Assembly (NCBI GenBank): GCA_009785115.1
Contig: WQWY01000008.1
Span: forward strand, 44,741 to 108,740
DNA: 64,000 nt
DNA from: Micrococcales bacterium
GTDB lineage: Bacteria > Actinomycetota > Actinomycetes > Actinomycetales > Cellulomonadaceae
Reading direction: 5' to 3'
Part shown: positions 45,630 through 55,259 of the stretch, in pieces
How positions within the stretch are numbered: position 1 is the stretch's first letter
How the letters are laid out: the number at the start of each line of letters is the position of its first letter
Translations under genes and position numbers: made by a program
The notes under the pieces: model-generated
The model's database searches: none
What the model was told of the DNA's origin: nothing
The model's input: only the letters and a program-made list of their open reading frames with translations

Positions 45630-45656
45630 CCGAAGCAATGTCTGAGCAGAAGAGGC

Positions 45657-46022
45657 TCAGTACGGTGCGGCCAGATCGGGCCACATGGGGAAGTGCTTCA
45701 CGTTGCGTGTCGCCAGCTCGGCGTCGAGGTGGAGAGCGGTGGCAGCGATGACGAGATCGGCCACGTCCAGCTGGTGCGAGCGGCGGTACGTCCGCCCGAG
45801 ACGACCGGCCACCTCGGCGATCTTGGCGTCCAGCGGGTGCCAGGTGAAGACAGACAGCAGCCGGTGAGTGGCGACCTTCTCAGGCGCACGCATCCCCGTC
45901 AGCACCTCGGCACGGCTGACCTCGCTGGCGTGCACCTCGTCGCAGGTGGTCAGGAACTCCACCGCGGCATCGTCGCCGCGCAGCACGTCGATCATCACCG
46001 AGGTGTCGACGAGCGCCCTCAC
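45657..46022 (-). CDS. vapC: VapC-type PIN-domain toxin
   Basis: 121 residues. Acidic PIN residues in VDTSVMIDVL, SRAEVLTG, DVADLVIAATA and the C-terminal LATRNVKHF. An RNase toxin coupled by ATGA to the antitoxin gene upstream. Confidence 0.93.
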   Translation of the reverse strand: MRALVDTSVMIDVLRGDDAAVEFLTTCDEVHASEVSRAEVLTGMRAPEKVATHRLLSVFTWHPLDAKIAEVAGRLGRTYRRSHQLDVADLVIAATALHLDAELATRNVKHFPMWPDLAAPY

Positions 46023-46270
46023 CGGTCGACCTCCGACCAGCGCGCCCCTGTCCTCAGGCTCTCGACGTAGGCAGCACCATCCTCGTCACGGTCAACCCAC
46101 GACCCTGCGACAGAACGCACGACGGCTGCCCGGTCCACCCCAGCACCCTGCCGGTAGGTGCGCGTGACAGCCTCACGGATCAGCGCCGACATCGACCGCC
46201 CCGTCTGCAGCGACAGCTCGGCCAGCAACGCCCTGTCGTCCGGCTCGAGCGAGATCTGAGTCCGAATCAT
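46019..46270 (-). CDS. vapB: Ribbon-helix-helix antitoxin of the VapC
   Basis: 83 residues from the ATG at 46270 (MIRTQISLEPDDRALL). The N-terminal beta strand and two helices (GRSMSALIREAVTR) form a CopG/RHH DNA-binding domain; the rest binds the toxin. TATAGT lies six bases before the ATG, so the transcript is probably leaderless and starts inside the operator. Confidence 0.92.
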   Translation of the reverse strand: MIRTQISLEPDDRALLAELSLQTGRSMSALIREAVTRTYRQGAGVDRAAVVRSVAGSWVDRDEDGAAYVESLRTGARWSEVDR

Positions 46271-46296
46271 GATGTAACTATACATCACGATTCGGA
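46261..46296 (-). promoter_or_regulatory. Operator overlapping the antitoxin start
   Basis: TCCGAATCATGATGTA, four bases, TACATCACGATTCGGA: a 16-bp inverted repeat with one mismatch that covers both the TATAGT -10 box and the ATG. Bound repressor would block initiation directly. Confidence 0.8.
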
Positions 46297-46297
46297 C

Positions 46298-46849
46298 TCA
46301 GTGGTGACCTGGACGGTGCCACGTCCGGCCAGAAGAGCCTGAGATGTCGTTCGGCTCCAACGAGAACACGTCACGTCCGTCGTTCACGACGGCTTCCACC
46401 CGGACGCTGGATACCTCCTCCCAGGTCACCGATGGCATGGGCTGTCCAGCGAGGTCGATCTGCGACCAGCCGTCACGCCATTCGGCCATCGCGCTCTTCG
46501 GATCCGCTTCCCAGTCAGCCTGAGCAGGTCCCGGGACGCTGTGCCCGGTCAGACGCCGGATCGCCCGCGTGAGCCAGTACACCGCCGCGTCAGACGCAGT
46601 GGGGAGCATGCGTTGCAGCGGCACAGCAGCCGAGGGATCGCCGATCCTCTCCAACGCGATCGTGCCATGGCCGATGAGCAACGAGTCGTCCTTCTTGACC
46701 AGCCTGGAGAGCAGCTTGATGAGGGGTGCGACCGCATCGCGATCGCCAGCGTCCCCGAGTGCGCGCAGGGCGAGCCGAGCAGGTTCGCGGCTCCTGGCGT
46801 CACCACTGTCGACGATCGCTGCTCGGACGATGTCCAGATCCTTCGTCAT
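46298..46849 (-). CDS. HEAT-repeat-like hypothetical protein
   Basis: 183 residues. The first 100 (RLALRALGDAGDRDAVAPLIKLL, then ALERIGDPSAAVPLQRML) are two to three PBS-lyase/HEAT-type helical hairpins. The C-terminal 80 residues are acidic and Trp-containing with no recognised domain. It ends two bases before the VapBC operator. Role unknown. Confidence 0.68.
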   Translation of the reverse strand: MTKDLDIVRAAIVDSGDARSREPARLALRALGDAGDRDAVAPLIKLLSRLVKKDDSLLIGHGTIALERIGDPSAAVPLQRMLPTASDAAVYWLTRAIRRLTGHSVPGPAQADWEADPKSAMAEWRDGWSQIDLAGQPMPSVTWEEVSSVRVEAVVNDGRDVFSLEPNDISGSSGRTWHRPGHH

Positions 46850-46933
46850 GGTCCACCATGCTGGCCTAGCACGCCCATCTCGTCACAACGTTTTCGACGG
46901 TCAGGCCACGACACGAGCAGCGTGTGCCGAGGC

Positions 46934-48796
46934 TCAGCGGCGGCGGATGAGAGTGACGTCGCGGACGGCGCCTCGGTCGGCGGAGGTGGCCATGGCGGCG
47001 TAGGCCTGGAGGGCCGGGGAGACGTAGCGGTCTCGGTCGACGGGCTGCCAGGGGTTCTCGCGGGACTCCATGGCGGCGCGGCGCGCGGCCAGGACGTCGT
47101 CGGGGACGTTGAGACGGATCAGGCGGGTCTCGACGTCGATCTCGATCTCGTCGCCGTCCTCGACCAGGGCGATCAGGCCGCCCGCTGCGGCTTCTGGGGA
47201 GATGTGACCGACGCTGATGCCCGAGGAGCCGCCGGAAAAGCGGCCGTCGGTGATGAGGGCGACCTTCTTGCCCAGGCCACGACCCTTGATGAACGACGTC
47301 GGGTACAGCATCTCCTGCATCCCGGGGCCGCCAGACGGGCCCTCGTAGCGCACGACGACGACGTGCCCGGGCTCGACCTGCTTGAGCAGGATCTTGTCGA
47401 CGGCCTCTTCCTGGGACTCGCAGACGAGGGCCTTGCCGACGAAGTGGAACAGCTCCGGGTCGATCCCGGCGGTCTTGATGACCGCGCCGTCGGCGGCGAG
47501 GTTGCCGTGCAGCACGGCCAGGCCGCCCTCGACGGTGTAGGCGTGCATCTCGTCACGGATGCAACCGTGCTCCGCGTCGGTGTCGAGCGACTCCCACACG
47601 TTGGACGTGGAGAACGCCTCGGTGGTGCGCACCCCGCCCGGGGCGGCGTGGAACAACGCGAGGGCCTCGTCGGTGGCCTTGCCGCCGCGGATGTCCCAGT
47701 CGTCCAGCCAGCTGGTCAGGTCGTCGGCGTGCACCGCGTGCACCGCACGATCCAGCAGCCCGGCGCGGTCCAGCTCGCCGAGCAGCGCGGGCACGCCACC
47801 GGCCCGGTGCACGTCTTCCATGTGATAGTCGGGGTGGTTCGGGGCGACCTTGCTCAGGCACGGCACGTGCCGGGACACCCGGTCGATGTCGGGCATCGTG
47901 AAGTCCACACCGGCCTCCTGCGCGGCGGCCAGGATGTGCAGCACCGTGTTGGTCGACCCGCCCATGGCCACGTCCAGGGCCATGGCGTTGTGGAACGCGG
48001 CCTTGGTGGCGATCGACCGAGGGGCCACCGAGTCGTCCTCGTCGTCGTAGTACGCCTTGGCCATGGTGACGATGCGCCGCCCGGCCTCCAGGAACAGCGC
48101 GCGGCGCGCGGTGTGGGTGGCCAGCGTCGAGCCGTTGCCCGGCAGGGACAGCCCGAGCGCCTCGGTGAGGCAGTTCATCGAGTTCGCGGTGAACATGCCC
48201 GAGCACGAGCCGCACGTGGGGCACGCCGATGCTTCCACGAGGCTCAGCGCCTCGTCGGAGACGTTCTCGTCGACGGAGTCGTAGATCGCGTCGATCAGGT
48301 TCAGGTGCCTGGTCTTCCCACCCTCGACCACCACGGCCTTGCCGGCCTCCATGGGCCCACCGGAGACGAAGATCGCCGGGATGTTCAGCCGCAGCGCCGC
48401 GTTGAGCATGCCGGGCGTGATCTTGTCGCAGTTGGAGATGCAGACCAGCGCGTCGGCGGTGTGCGCGTTGACCATGTACTCGACCGAGTCGGCGATCAGG
48501 TCGCGGCTGGGCAACGAGTACAGCATCCCGCCGTGGCCCATCGCGATGCCGTCGTCCACCGCGATGGTGTTGAACTCCCGGGCGATGCCCCCCGCCTCGC
48601 TGATGGCCGAGGCGACCAGGTCGCCCATGTTCTTCAGGTGGATGTGCCCGGGCACGAACTGGGTGTAGGAGTTGGCGACGGCGACGATCGGCTTGCCGAA
48701 GTCGTCGTCGGTCATCCCCGTGGCGCGCCACAACGAGCGCGCACCGGCCATGGTGCGACCGAAGGTCGAGGTACGAGAACGCAACGGACGGCTCAT
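46934..48796 (-). CDS. ilvD: Dihydroxy-acid dehydratase
   Basis: 620 residues from the ATG at 48796 ([13 protein letters not shown]), with AAGGAGGGG seven bases upstream. Iron-sulfur dehydratase: [10 protein letters not shown] and [17 protein letters not shown] hold the cluster Cys residues, and [11 protein letters not shown] is the substrate region. It makes the 2-oxo acids for Val and Ile. Separated from ilvB by the VapBC and HEAT genes. Confidence 0.97.
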   Translation of the reverse strand: MSRPLRSRTSTFGRTMAGARSLWRATGMTDDDFGKPIVAVANSYTQFVPGHIHLKNMGDLVASAISEAGGIAREFNTIAVDDGIAMGHGGMLYSLPSRDLIADSVEYMVNAHTADALVCISNCDKITPGMLNAALRLNIPAIFVSGGPMEAGKAVVVEGGKTRHLNLIDAIYDSVDENVSDEALSLVEASACPTCGSCSGMFTANSMNCLTEALGLSLPGNGSTLATHTARRALFLEAGRRIVTMAKAYYDDEDDSVAPRSIATKAAFHNAMALDVAMGGSTNTVLHILAAAQEAGVDFTMPDIDRVSRHVPCLSKVAPNHPDYHMEDVHRAGGVPALLGELDRAGLLDRAVHAVHADDLTSWLDDWDIRGGKATDEALALFHAAPGGVRTTEAFSTSNVWESLDTDAEHGCIRDEMHAYTVEGGLAVLHGNLAADGAVIKTAGIDPELFHFVGKALVCESQEEAVDKILLKQVEPGHVVVVRYEGPSGGPGMQEMLYPTSFIKGRGLGKKVALITDGRFSGGSSGISVGHISPEAAAGGLIALVEDGDEIEIDVETRLIRLNVPDDVLAARRAAMESRENPWQPVDRDRYVSPALQAYAAMATSADRGAVRDVTLIRRR

Positions 48797-48954
48797 CGCC
48801 AGACCCCTCCTTGAAGAGACAGCACCAGTACGGTACGTCGCCGGCGGCCCGGTCGCGCCAGGTGTCCAGATCTTCGGCCACATACCGCTCCTGAGCAGCG
48901 AGCCCCCGGTCGAGCGGCCCCGGACGAGCAGCACGCTGCCCTACGATCGACACC

Positions 48955-49263
48955 ATGGCGCGTTCCTTCGTCTTCCCACCGATCGTCTTGCGGTTCTTCG
49001 TCGGCAACACTGAGCGCCACGACGTGATCTGCGGGTGGGACCACAAGTGGGGCAACTTCGCGGTCACGGTCAACGGGCTGCTCGTCGTGCACGACAGCAA
49101 CGTCCTCACGACCCAGATGCAGCAGAACTACATCTTCTGGGTCGGCCAGAACGAGCGCCATCACGTCCAGGTCCAGCGCACCCGGCCGGTGCTTCTCCCC
49201 GCGTTCCGCAAGCACAGCTTCGCCGCCTTCGTCAACGGCCAGCTCGTCGCACAGACCCCGTAG
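48955..49263 (+). CDS. Hypothetical protein, 102 residues
   Basis: A compact, beta-rich-looking protein (VICGWDHKWGNFAVTVNGLLVVHDSN, no signal peptide, no membrane helix). I do not recognise a family. TACGAT seven bases before the ATG suggests a leaderless transcript. Divergent from ilvD, convergent with the hydroxyacid dehydrogenase. Confidence 0.6.
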   Translation: MARSFVFPPIVLRFFVGNTERHDVICGWDHKWGNFAVTVNGLLVVHDSNVLTTQMQQNYIFWVGQNERHHVQVQRTRPVLLPAFRKHSFAAFVNGQLVAQTP

Positions 49264-49273
49264 AGGCTCGCCC

Positions 49274-50221
49274 TCAGGTACGCGCGACGACGTTCTCCAG
49301 CGGCTCGCCGGCCAGCAGGTGCTCCAGCTGGCGGCGGACGAGGGCGGCGACGCGCGGGTAGGTCGCGTCGGTGTTGCCCCCCTGGTGGGCGGTGATGATC
49401 GTTCCCGGTGCCCGCCACAGCGGGTGGTCGGCGGGCAGCGGCTCGGGGTCGGTGACGTCCAGCGAGGCGCGCAGGCGGCCTGAGGTGAGCTCGGCCAGCA
49501 GGGCGTCGGTGTCGATCACCTTGCCGCGAGCGACGTTGACCACGAGCGCCCCGTCGGGCAGCGCGGCCAGCGCGGTGGCGTCCAGCAGGTGGTAGGTGGT
49601 GCGGTCCAGCGGCACCGTGAGCACGACGATGTCGGCCGACGGCAGCAGGTCGTGCAGCTCGTCGATGCCGTGCACGTCGATGCCGCCCGCTCCGGGGCGG
49701 GCGGTGCGTGCTACCTGGGTGATCGACACCTCGAACGGTGCGAGCCGTGCGACGAGCGCGTCAGCCACCGACCCGGCCCCGACGACGAGCACCCGCCTGT
49801 CGGCCAGAGACTGTCCGAAGGGGTTGTGCCAGCGCCCGGCACGCTGGGCGTCGAGCGCGTCGACCAGCCCGCGCTGCGCGGCGAGGATCAGCCCCACGGC
49901 GAGCTCGGCTGTGCCTGCCGAGTGCACGCCTCGCCCGTTGCACAGCACGGCCCCGGGCGGGACGAACCGCAGGGCGTGCTCGAACCCGGCTGACGGCAGC
50001 AGCAGGTAGCGGAGGTTCTGCACCTGCGCCAACCGCTCCCACCGTTCGACCTCGACCCAGTAGTGGCCGATCACGACGACGTCCACCCGGGCGGCCACCT
50101 CGTCGGGCAGAGGGCTCAGCAGGTCCCAGGGCACGAGCTCCACGCCACGTAGGTCGCTCAGCCGCCCCATGAGGTCGTCGTCAGGGATCGTCACCGTCAG
50201 CACGGCTCCCGAGTCTGCCAC
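49274..50221 (-). CDS. D-2-hydroxyacid dehydrogenase family protein
   Basis: 315 residues. NAD-binding Rossmann motif VLVVGAGSVADALVARL (a slightly unusual GAGSV instead of GxGxxG). Catalytic Arg in VNVARGKVI, Glu in DVTDPEPLP and His in ITAHQGG are present. Substrate (phosphoglycerate, glyoxylate, other) not deducible; it is shorter than SerA and lacks an ACT domain. GTG start at 50221. Confidence 0.88.
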   Translation of the reverse strand: MADSGAVLTVTIPDDDLMGRLSDLRGVELVPWDLLSPLPDEVAARVDVVVIGHYWVEVERWERLAQVQNLRYLLLPSAGFEHALRFVPPGAVLCNGRGVHSAGTAELAVGLILAAQRGLVDALDAQRAGRWHNPFGQSLADRRVLVVGAGSVADALVARLAPFEVSITQVARTARPGAGGIDVHGIDELHDLLPSADIVVLTVPLDRTTYHLLDATALAALPDGALVVNVARGKVIDTDALLAELTSGRLRASLDVTDPEPLPADHPLWRAPGTIITAHQGGNTDATYPRVAALVRRQLEHLLAGEPLENVVART

Positions 50222-50229
50222 CCCGTGCC

Positions 50230-50259
50230 GTCTGACCGGACGGGCCGTCCGCCTCAGAC
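50230..50259. promoter_or_regulatory. Large imperfect palindrome between divergent genes
   Basis: GTCTGA, CGGACGG, G, CCGTCCG, TCAGAC with small internal offsets, eight bases before the dehydrogenase start. It lies in the divergent gap before mscL, so it is a better operator than terminator candidate. Confidence 0.5.
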
Positions 50260-50381
50260 GATCTGCCCCGACCGATGCTACGCCAGCCGATCTACACCGG
50301 CCGATCTCAGGACGGCAGCCCTCCCCGAGGCGCGCTAGCGTCGATGTGTCGCGTGTTCATCACACCTGAGAGGCGGCACCG

Positions 50382-50741
50382 ATGAGCGGTTTCAAGGCGT
50401 TCCTGCTGCGAGGGAACCTCGTAGAACTAGCGGTGGCGTTCATCATGGGCGCCGCGTTCGCAACCGTCATCAAGGCCTTCACCGACGTGCTGATGGCGTT
50501 CATCGGCAAGGCGTTCGGCACGTCCACGGTCGGGTCGATCATGGTCTCCGGCGTCGACGTCGCACCGTTCGTCAACGCGCTGATCGCCTTCGTGCTGCTC
50601 GCGCTCGTCGTGTACTTCGCGATCGTCGTGCCCTACACCAAGGCCCGAACAGCCCTCACCACCGAGGCGCCCGAAACTCCGAGCGACGAGGTGGCCCTGC
50701 TCACCGAGATCCGCGACGCCCTCACCACCGACAAGCGCTGA
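50382..50741 (+). CDS. mscL: Large-conductance mechanosensitive channel
   Basis: 119 residues. N-terminal SGFKAFLLRGNLVELAVAFIMGAAF with the amphipathic helix and TM1, then a periplasmic loop, then TM2 (FVNALIAFVLLALVVYFAIVV) and a C-terminal helix. Releases solutes on hypo-osmotic shock as a pentamer. Length and motifs normal. Confidence 0.95.
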   Translation: MSGFKAFLLRGNLVELAVAFIMGAAFATVIKAFTDVLMAFIGKAFGTSTVGSIMVSGVDVAPFVNALIAFVLLALVVYFAIVVPYTKARTALTTEAPETPSDEVALLTEIRDALTTDKR

Positions 50742-50759
50742 CGCCCCAGTCGGGGGCTG

Positions 50760-50862
50760 TGTCGGTGGTCGGCGGAAGACTGCGCCCGACAAGACGTCAC
50801 GCCGGCGACGCGGCCAGCACCAAGGAGCATCCCGGGGTCTTCGTCGCCGACTCTGCCGGGAG
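50760..50862. repeat. 103-bp dispersed repeat, copy B
   Basis: Gapless partner of 45527-45629. It lies just after mscL and before the RHH-PIN toxin-antitoxin pair. The block CCGGGGTCTTCGTC near the end is perfectly conserved between copies. Confidence 0.78.
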
Positions 50863-50936
50863 GGAACCTGATGCTAGGCACTCAGAACGCCGTGGTGGGC
50901 TGCCCGTGGGATGTGCTTGATCGCACGCACGGCGCG

Positions 50937-50954
50937 TTGCATACTGGAGTGCAA
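50937..50954 (+). promoter_or_regulatory. Putative operator of the RHH-PIN pair
   Basis: TTGCA, eight bases, TGCAA: a perfect inverted repeat 15 bases before the antitoxin start, overlapping the likely -10 region (TATGCAACGC on the other strand; CATACT on this one). Confidence 0.5.
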
Positions 50955-50969
50955 CCACGGAGGTCGGTC

Positions 50970-51224
50970 ATGGCGCGCACAGCACAGACGGTCGGGTTCT
51001 CGGTCACCCCCGAGCTGGTCGAGGAGATCCAGGAGGTCTCCGACTACTTCGCTGGCGGCAACCGCTCGGCCTTCCTGCGCCTGGCGGTGCAGAGCTACCG
51101 CAGCCGCATGCGTCACGAGCAGATGCAGGCGTTCCGCGAGGAGGCCCGCCGTCAGACCGGCGGGCGGGTGCTCAGCGAGGACGAGGTGCGCGCACTCGTC
51201 GCGGACACCGTCGCCCGTGGCTGA
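50970..51224 (+). CDS. Ribbon-helix-helix antitoxin
   Basis: 84 residues from the ATG at 50970 (MARTAQTVGFSVTPEL), with CGGAGG six bases upstream. RHH fold (EIQEVSDYFAGGNRSAFLRLAVQSY) for DNA binding and dimerisation. Its end overlaps the toxin start by eight bases. Confidence 0.85.
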   Translation: MARTAQTVGFSVTPELVEEIQEVSDYFAGGNRSAFLRLAVQSYRSRMRHEQMQAFREEARRQTGGRVLSEDEVRALVADTVARG

Positions 51225-51705
51225 ACCGGTTCGGGTCGTCTTCGACATCCACCTCTACGTCAACAACCTCACCGGCGCCGACGCCCAGTGGCCTGTCGTC
51301 GCGGAGGTCCCACCAAGCAGCGGGAACGCCTCGGCCGACTCGATCGCGATCGTCTTCGACAACCCCGGTGCCTACGCGCTCTACGCCTCGCCCCACATCA
51401 TCGCCAACACCGTGCGAGTCCTCACAGCCCACGGTCTCGACAGCACCCTGGTCATGGGCTACCTCGCAGCGGTCCAAGAGGTCATCACCGACAGCGGCGG
51501 CGACGTCCGCGACCCTGGCCCGGTCCTCGACCTCGGTTCGCCCGACCACGAGGACAACCACATCCTCGCTCTCGCCCTCGCTGTCGACGCCGACCTCGTC
51601 GTCTCCGACGACACCGACCTCACGACGCTCAGCCCGTGGCGCGGCCGACCGATCATCCGCCCGCACGAGTTCGTCCGACGCTTCGTCGACAGCCTGCGGC
51701 GCTGA
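51217..51705 (+). CDS. PIN-domain toxin (COG1569-like)
   Basis: 162 residues from the GTG at 51217. The N-terminal VFDIHLYVNNL, the middle Glu-containing helix and the C-terminal HEDNHILALALAVDADLVVSDD carry the PIN acidic residues. This type differs in length and order from the other VapCs of the window. The N-terminal Asp-Ile-His variant is slightly unusual for a PIN entry motif (DTNV). Confidence 0.85.
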   Translation: MAEPVRVVFDIHLYVNNLTGADAQWPVVAEVPPSSGNASADSIAIVFDNPGAYALYASPHIIANTVRVLTAHGLDSTLVMGYLAAVQEVITDSGGDVRDPGPVLDLGSPDHEDNHILALALAVDADLVVSDDTDLTTLSPWRGRPIIRPHEFVRRFVDSLRR

Positions 51706-51850
51706 GACCTGCGCCCATCATCGGACAGAGCTGGAGCTGCGACTGCGGCGAGACGTGTCCTATCTCTGCCACCAGGGTCGACGCCACCCAGGCCGCTCGG
51801 ACGGTGAGACTCCCCTCCACCAAAACCCGCCAGGAGCAGCGACGGTCGCC

Positions 51851-53350
51851 TCACCCCTCGGCTACGCGTTGCATCACCAGCTCGCGGACTCGAGCGGCGT
51901 CGGCCTGGCCTCGGGTGGCCTTCATGACCGCGCCGATGATCGCACCGACCGGGCCCATGTTGCCGCCGCGGATCTTCGCGGCGATGTCGGGCTGGGCGGC
52001 CAGGGCGGCGTCGATGGCTTCCAGAAGCGGGCCGTCGTCGGAGACCACGGCCAGGCCACGGGCGGCGACGACCTGCTCGGGGTCGCCCTCCCCGGCGAGG
52101 ACGCCCTCGAGCACCTGGCGGGCCAGCTTGTCGGTGAGCGTGCCGGCGTCGACCAGCTGTTGCAGCGCCCCGATCTGCGCGGGGGTGATGGGCAGGGCCT
52201 CGAGCTCGACCTCGCGCTCCTTGGCGGTGCGGGCCAGCTCGCCCATCCACCACTTGCGGGCGGCGGCGGGGGTGACACCGGCGGTGACGGTCGCCTCGAT
52301 GAGGTCGAGAGCCCCGGCGTTGACCACGTCGCGCATCTCGGCGTCGGCGTAGCCCCACTCGTCGTGCAGGCGGCGGCGGCGAGCGGCGGGCAGCTCGGGC
52401 AGCGAGGCCCTGATCTGCTCGACCCACTCGCGGCTCGGTTCGACCGGCACCAGGTCGGGCTCGGGGAAGTAGCGGTAGTCGTCGGCGTCCGACTTGATGC
52501 GGCCGGGGCTCGTGGTGCCGTTGTCCTCGTGCCAGTGGCGGGTCTCTTGGGTCACGGTGCCACCGGCGTCGAGCACACCGGCCTGCCGGGAGACCTCGTA
52601 GCGCACCGCCCGCTCGATGGAGCGGAACGAGTTGACGTTCTTGGTCTCGGTGCGGGTGCCCAACGGGGCGGACGCATCAGCACGCAGCGACACGTTCACG
52701 TCGGCGCGCACGTTGCCGCGCTCCATGCGGGCCTCGGAGACACCCAGCGCGCGGAACATGTCACGCAGGGTCTGCACATAAGCACGAGCGACCTCGGGGA
52801 CGCGTTCCCCCGCGCCGAGGATGGGCTTGGTGACGATCTCGACCAGCGGCACCCCGGCCCGGTTGTAGTCGACCAGCGAGTAGTCGGCGCCGTGGATGCG
52901 CCCGCCCTCACCACCGACGTGGACGTTCTTGCCGGCGTCCTCCTCCATGTGGGCGCGCTCGATCTCGACACGGAACGTGGTGCCGTCCTCGAGCTCGACG
53001 TCCACCCACCCCTCGAAGGCGATGGGCTCGTCGTACTGGGAGGTCTGGTAGTTCTTGGGGATGTCCGGGTAGAAGTAGTTCTTCCGGGCGAAGCGGCACC
53101 ACTGGGCGATCTGGCAGTTCAGGGCCAGCCCGATGCGGATCGCGTACTCCACGGCGGTGCGGTTGAGCACCGGCAGCGCACCGGGCAGGCCCAGGCTGAC
53201 CGGGGTGATCTGGGTGTTCGGCGGGGCGCCGAAGGACTGCTCAGCGCCGTCGAACATCTTGGTGCGGGTGCCGAGCTCGACGTGCACCTCGATGCCGAGC
53301 ACCGGGTCGTAGCGTCGCACCGCGTCGTCGTAGTCCACCAGGGTGGTCAT
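51851..53350 (-). CDS. gatB: Asp/Glu-tRNA(Asn/Gln) amidotransferase subunit B
   Basis: 499 residues from the ATG at 53350 ([14 protein letters not shown]). GLEIHVEL-type entry ([17 protein letters not shown]), the kinase-like domain and a C-terminal YqeY domain (about 380-499). GatCAB converts misacylated Glu-tRNA-Gln to Gln-tRNA-Gln. The ATG overlaps the gatA stop (ATGA). Confidence 0.97.
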   Translation of the reverse strand: MTTLVDYDDAVRRYDPVLGIEVHVELGTRTKMFDGAEQSFGAPPNTQITPVSLGLPGALPVLNRTAVEYAIRIGLALNCQIAQWCRFARKNYFYPDIPKNYQTSQYDEPIAFEGWVDVELEDGTTFRVEIERAHMEEDAGKNVHVGGEGGRIHGADYSLVDYNRAGVPLVEIVTKPILGAGERVPEVARAYVQTLRDMFRALGVSEARMERGNVRADVNVSLRADASAPLGTRTETKNVNSFRSIERAVRYEVSRQAGVLDAGGTVTQETRHWHEDNGTTSPGRIKSDADDYRYFPEPDLVPVEPSREWVEQIRASLPELPAARRRRLHDEWGYADAEMRDVVNAGALDLIEATVTAGVTPAAARKWWMGELARTAKEREVELEALPITPAQIGALQQLVDAGTLTDKLARQVLEGVLAGEGDPEQVVAARGLAVVSDDGPLLEAIDAALAAQPDIAAKIRGGNMGPVGAIIGAVMKATRGQADAARVRELVMQRVAEG

Positions 53351-54899
53351 CGGGTCACCTCCAACTCGGGGGCCTGTGCTAGCAGCGGGCCGCCCCAACG
53401 GGCCTCCAGGGCCGCTTCCAGGGCGGCACCCACGTAGTACAGGCGGTCGTCGGCGCGGGCCGGGGCGATCACCTGGAAGCCGACCGGCAGGCCGTCGGCC
53501 AGCCCGGGGGCACCGAGATGCCGGGCACCCCGGCGAGATTCACGGGGATGGTCGCCACGTCGGTGAGGTACATCGCCAACGGATCGTCCACCTTCTCCCC
53601 GAGGCGGAAGGCCGTGGTCGGGACGGTCGGTGAGACCAGGACGTCCACACGCTCGAACGCGGCGGCGAAGTCGCGTTGCACCAGTGTGCGCACCTTCTGG
53701 GCCGAGCCGTAGTAGGCGTCGTAGTACCCCGTCGAGAGGGCGTAGGTGCCCAGGATGATGCGCCGCTTGACCTCGGCGCCGAAGCCCTGCCCGCGCGTGG
53801 CGGCCATGACTCGCTCGGCGGTGACCGGGCCCTCCGTGGGCTCGACGCGCAGGCCGAACCGCATCCCGTCGAACTTGGCGAGGTTGCTGCTGGCCTCGGC
53901 AGGGTGGATCAGGTAGTAGGCGGCCAGGGCGTGCTCGAAGTGCGGGCAGGAGACCTCGACCACCTCGGCACCGGCAGCGGTGAGCATCTCGAGCGCCTCG
54001 TGGAAGCGGTCCAGCACGCCCTGCTGGTAGCCCTCGCCGCCCAGCTGGGTGACGACACCGACGCGCAGCCCGGTCAGGTCACCGGCCGCACCGCGACGAG
54101 CGGCCCCGACCAGGTCGGGCACCGGGTCGGTCAGAGACGTGGAGTCCAGGGGGTCGTGCCCGCCGATCAGCTGGTGCAGCCAGGCGGCGTCGAGCACAGT
54201 ACGGGCCGCCGGGCCCGCCTGGTCCAGAGAGGACGCCATGGCGATGAGCCCGTAGCGCGACACCGACCCGTAGGTCGGCTTGACCCCGACCGTGCCGGTG
54301 ACAGCCCCAGGCTGACGGATAGACCCGCCAGTGTCGGTACCGATGGCCAGGGGGGCCTCGAACGCGGCGACCGCCGCCGCCGAGCCCCCGCCGGAACCAC
54401 CCGGGATGCGGTCGAGGTCCCACGGGTTGTGGGTGTTGCCGTACCCGGAGTGCTCGGTGGACGAGCCCATGGCGAGCTCGTCCATGTTCGTCTTGCCCAG
54501 CACGGGCAGGCCCGCGGCCTTGATCTTGGTGACGATGGTGGCGTCGTACGGCGGGATCCAGCCCTCGAGGATGCGCGACCCGGCCGTGGTCGGCTGCCCC
54601 CGGGTGACCACGATGTCTTTGAGCGCGATGGGCACCCCGGCCAGGGGGTGCAGGTCCTCACCGGCGCTGCGCGCCCTGTCGACCGACCGGGCGGTGTCCA
54701 GGGCGTCCTCGGCGGAGACGTGCAGGAAGGCGTGCACGGCCGGGTCCACGGCCTCGATCCGGTCCAGGTGGGCCTGGGTGACCTCGACGCTGCTGACCTC
54801 GCCGCCGGTGAGCGCCTGGGCCAGGTCGGCGGCGGAGAGGCGGATCAGGTCGTCTCCGGCCCGGGGGCGGGTGTCGGCGGTGCGGTCGTCGGCAGCCAT
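53347..54899 (-). pseudogene. gatA: Amidotransferase subunit A, frameshifted near the 3' end
   Basis: Normal GatA (amidase signature family) through [11 protein letters not shown], with the catalytic Ser-Ser-Lys set ([26 protein letters not shown] region, and [12 protein letters not shown]). It then leaves frame at the G-run 53506-53510. Adding one base restores [15 protein letters not shown] to the usual end and a stop at 53347 that overlaps gatB. GatA is needed for Gln-tRNA formation in bacteria lacking GlnRS, so a real knockout is unlikely and a sequence error probable. Confidence 0.92.
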
Positions 54900-55198
54900 C
54901 AGGCGTCCTCCCCCAAGATCTGCGGCACCACGAACATGCCGGCCTCGGCCTCCGGCGCGGCGGCCAGGGCCTCGTCACGGTCGAGCGGCGTGACCGGCAC
55001 GTCGTCGCGGAACACGTTGGACAGCGGCAGCGGGTGGCTGGTGGCCGGCACGTCGGGCGTGGCGATCCGCGACACCTCGGCGACCGCGTGCACGATCACG
55101 TCCAGGTCACCGGCCAGCCGGTCGAGCTCTTCGGGCACCAGGTCGATGCGGGCCAGCGCCGCGACGCGCGCGACCTCGTCACGCCAGGGGGTGGACAT
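54899..55198 (-). CDS. gatC: Asp/Glu-tRNA(Asn/Gln) amidotransferase subunit C
   Basis: 99 residues from the ATG at 55198 ([18 protein letters not shown]). Small helical subunit that wraps GatA and GatB. The stop overlaps the gatA start (TGATG). First gene of gatCAB. Part of its upstream region (55212-55237) recurs at 56780-56805. Confidence 0.95.
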   Translation of the reverse strand: MSTPWRDEVARVAALARIDLVPEELDRLAGDLDVIVHAVAEVSRIATPDVPATSHPLPLSNVFRDDVPVTPLDRDEALAAAPEAEAGMFVVPQILGEDA

Positions 55199-55259
55199 GC
55201 CCGCAACTCTAGCGGCGCCCCGCCCCTCCCTGCTCCCCCGACCTGCCGCCTCGTCCCCG

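Noticed and set aside
47553..49109. 518-codon open frame overlapping ilvD
   Set aside because: Out-of-frame translation of ilvD; the correct frame has all cluster Cys motifs and a strong ribosome site.
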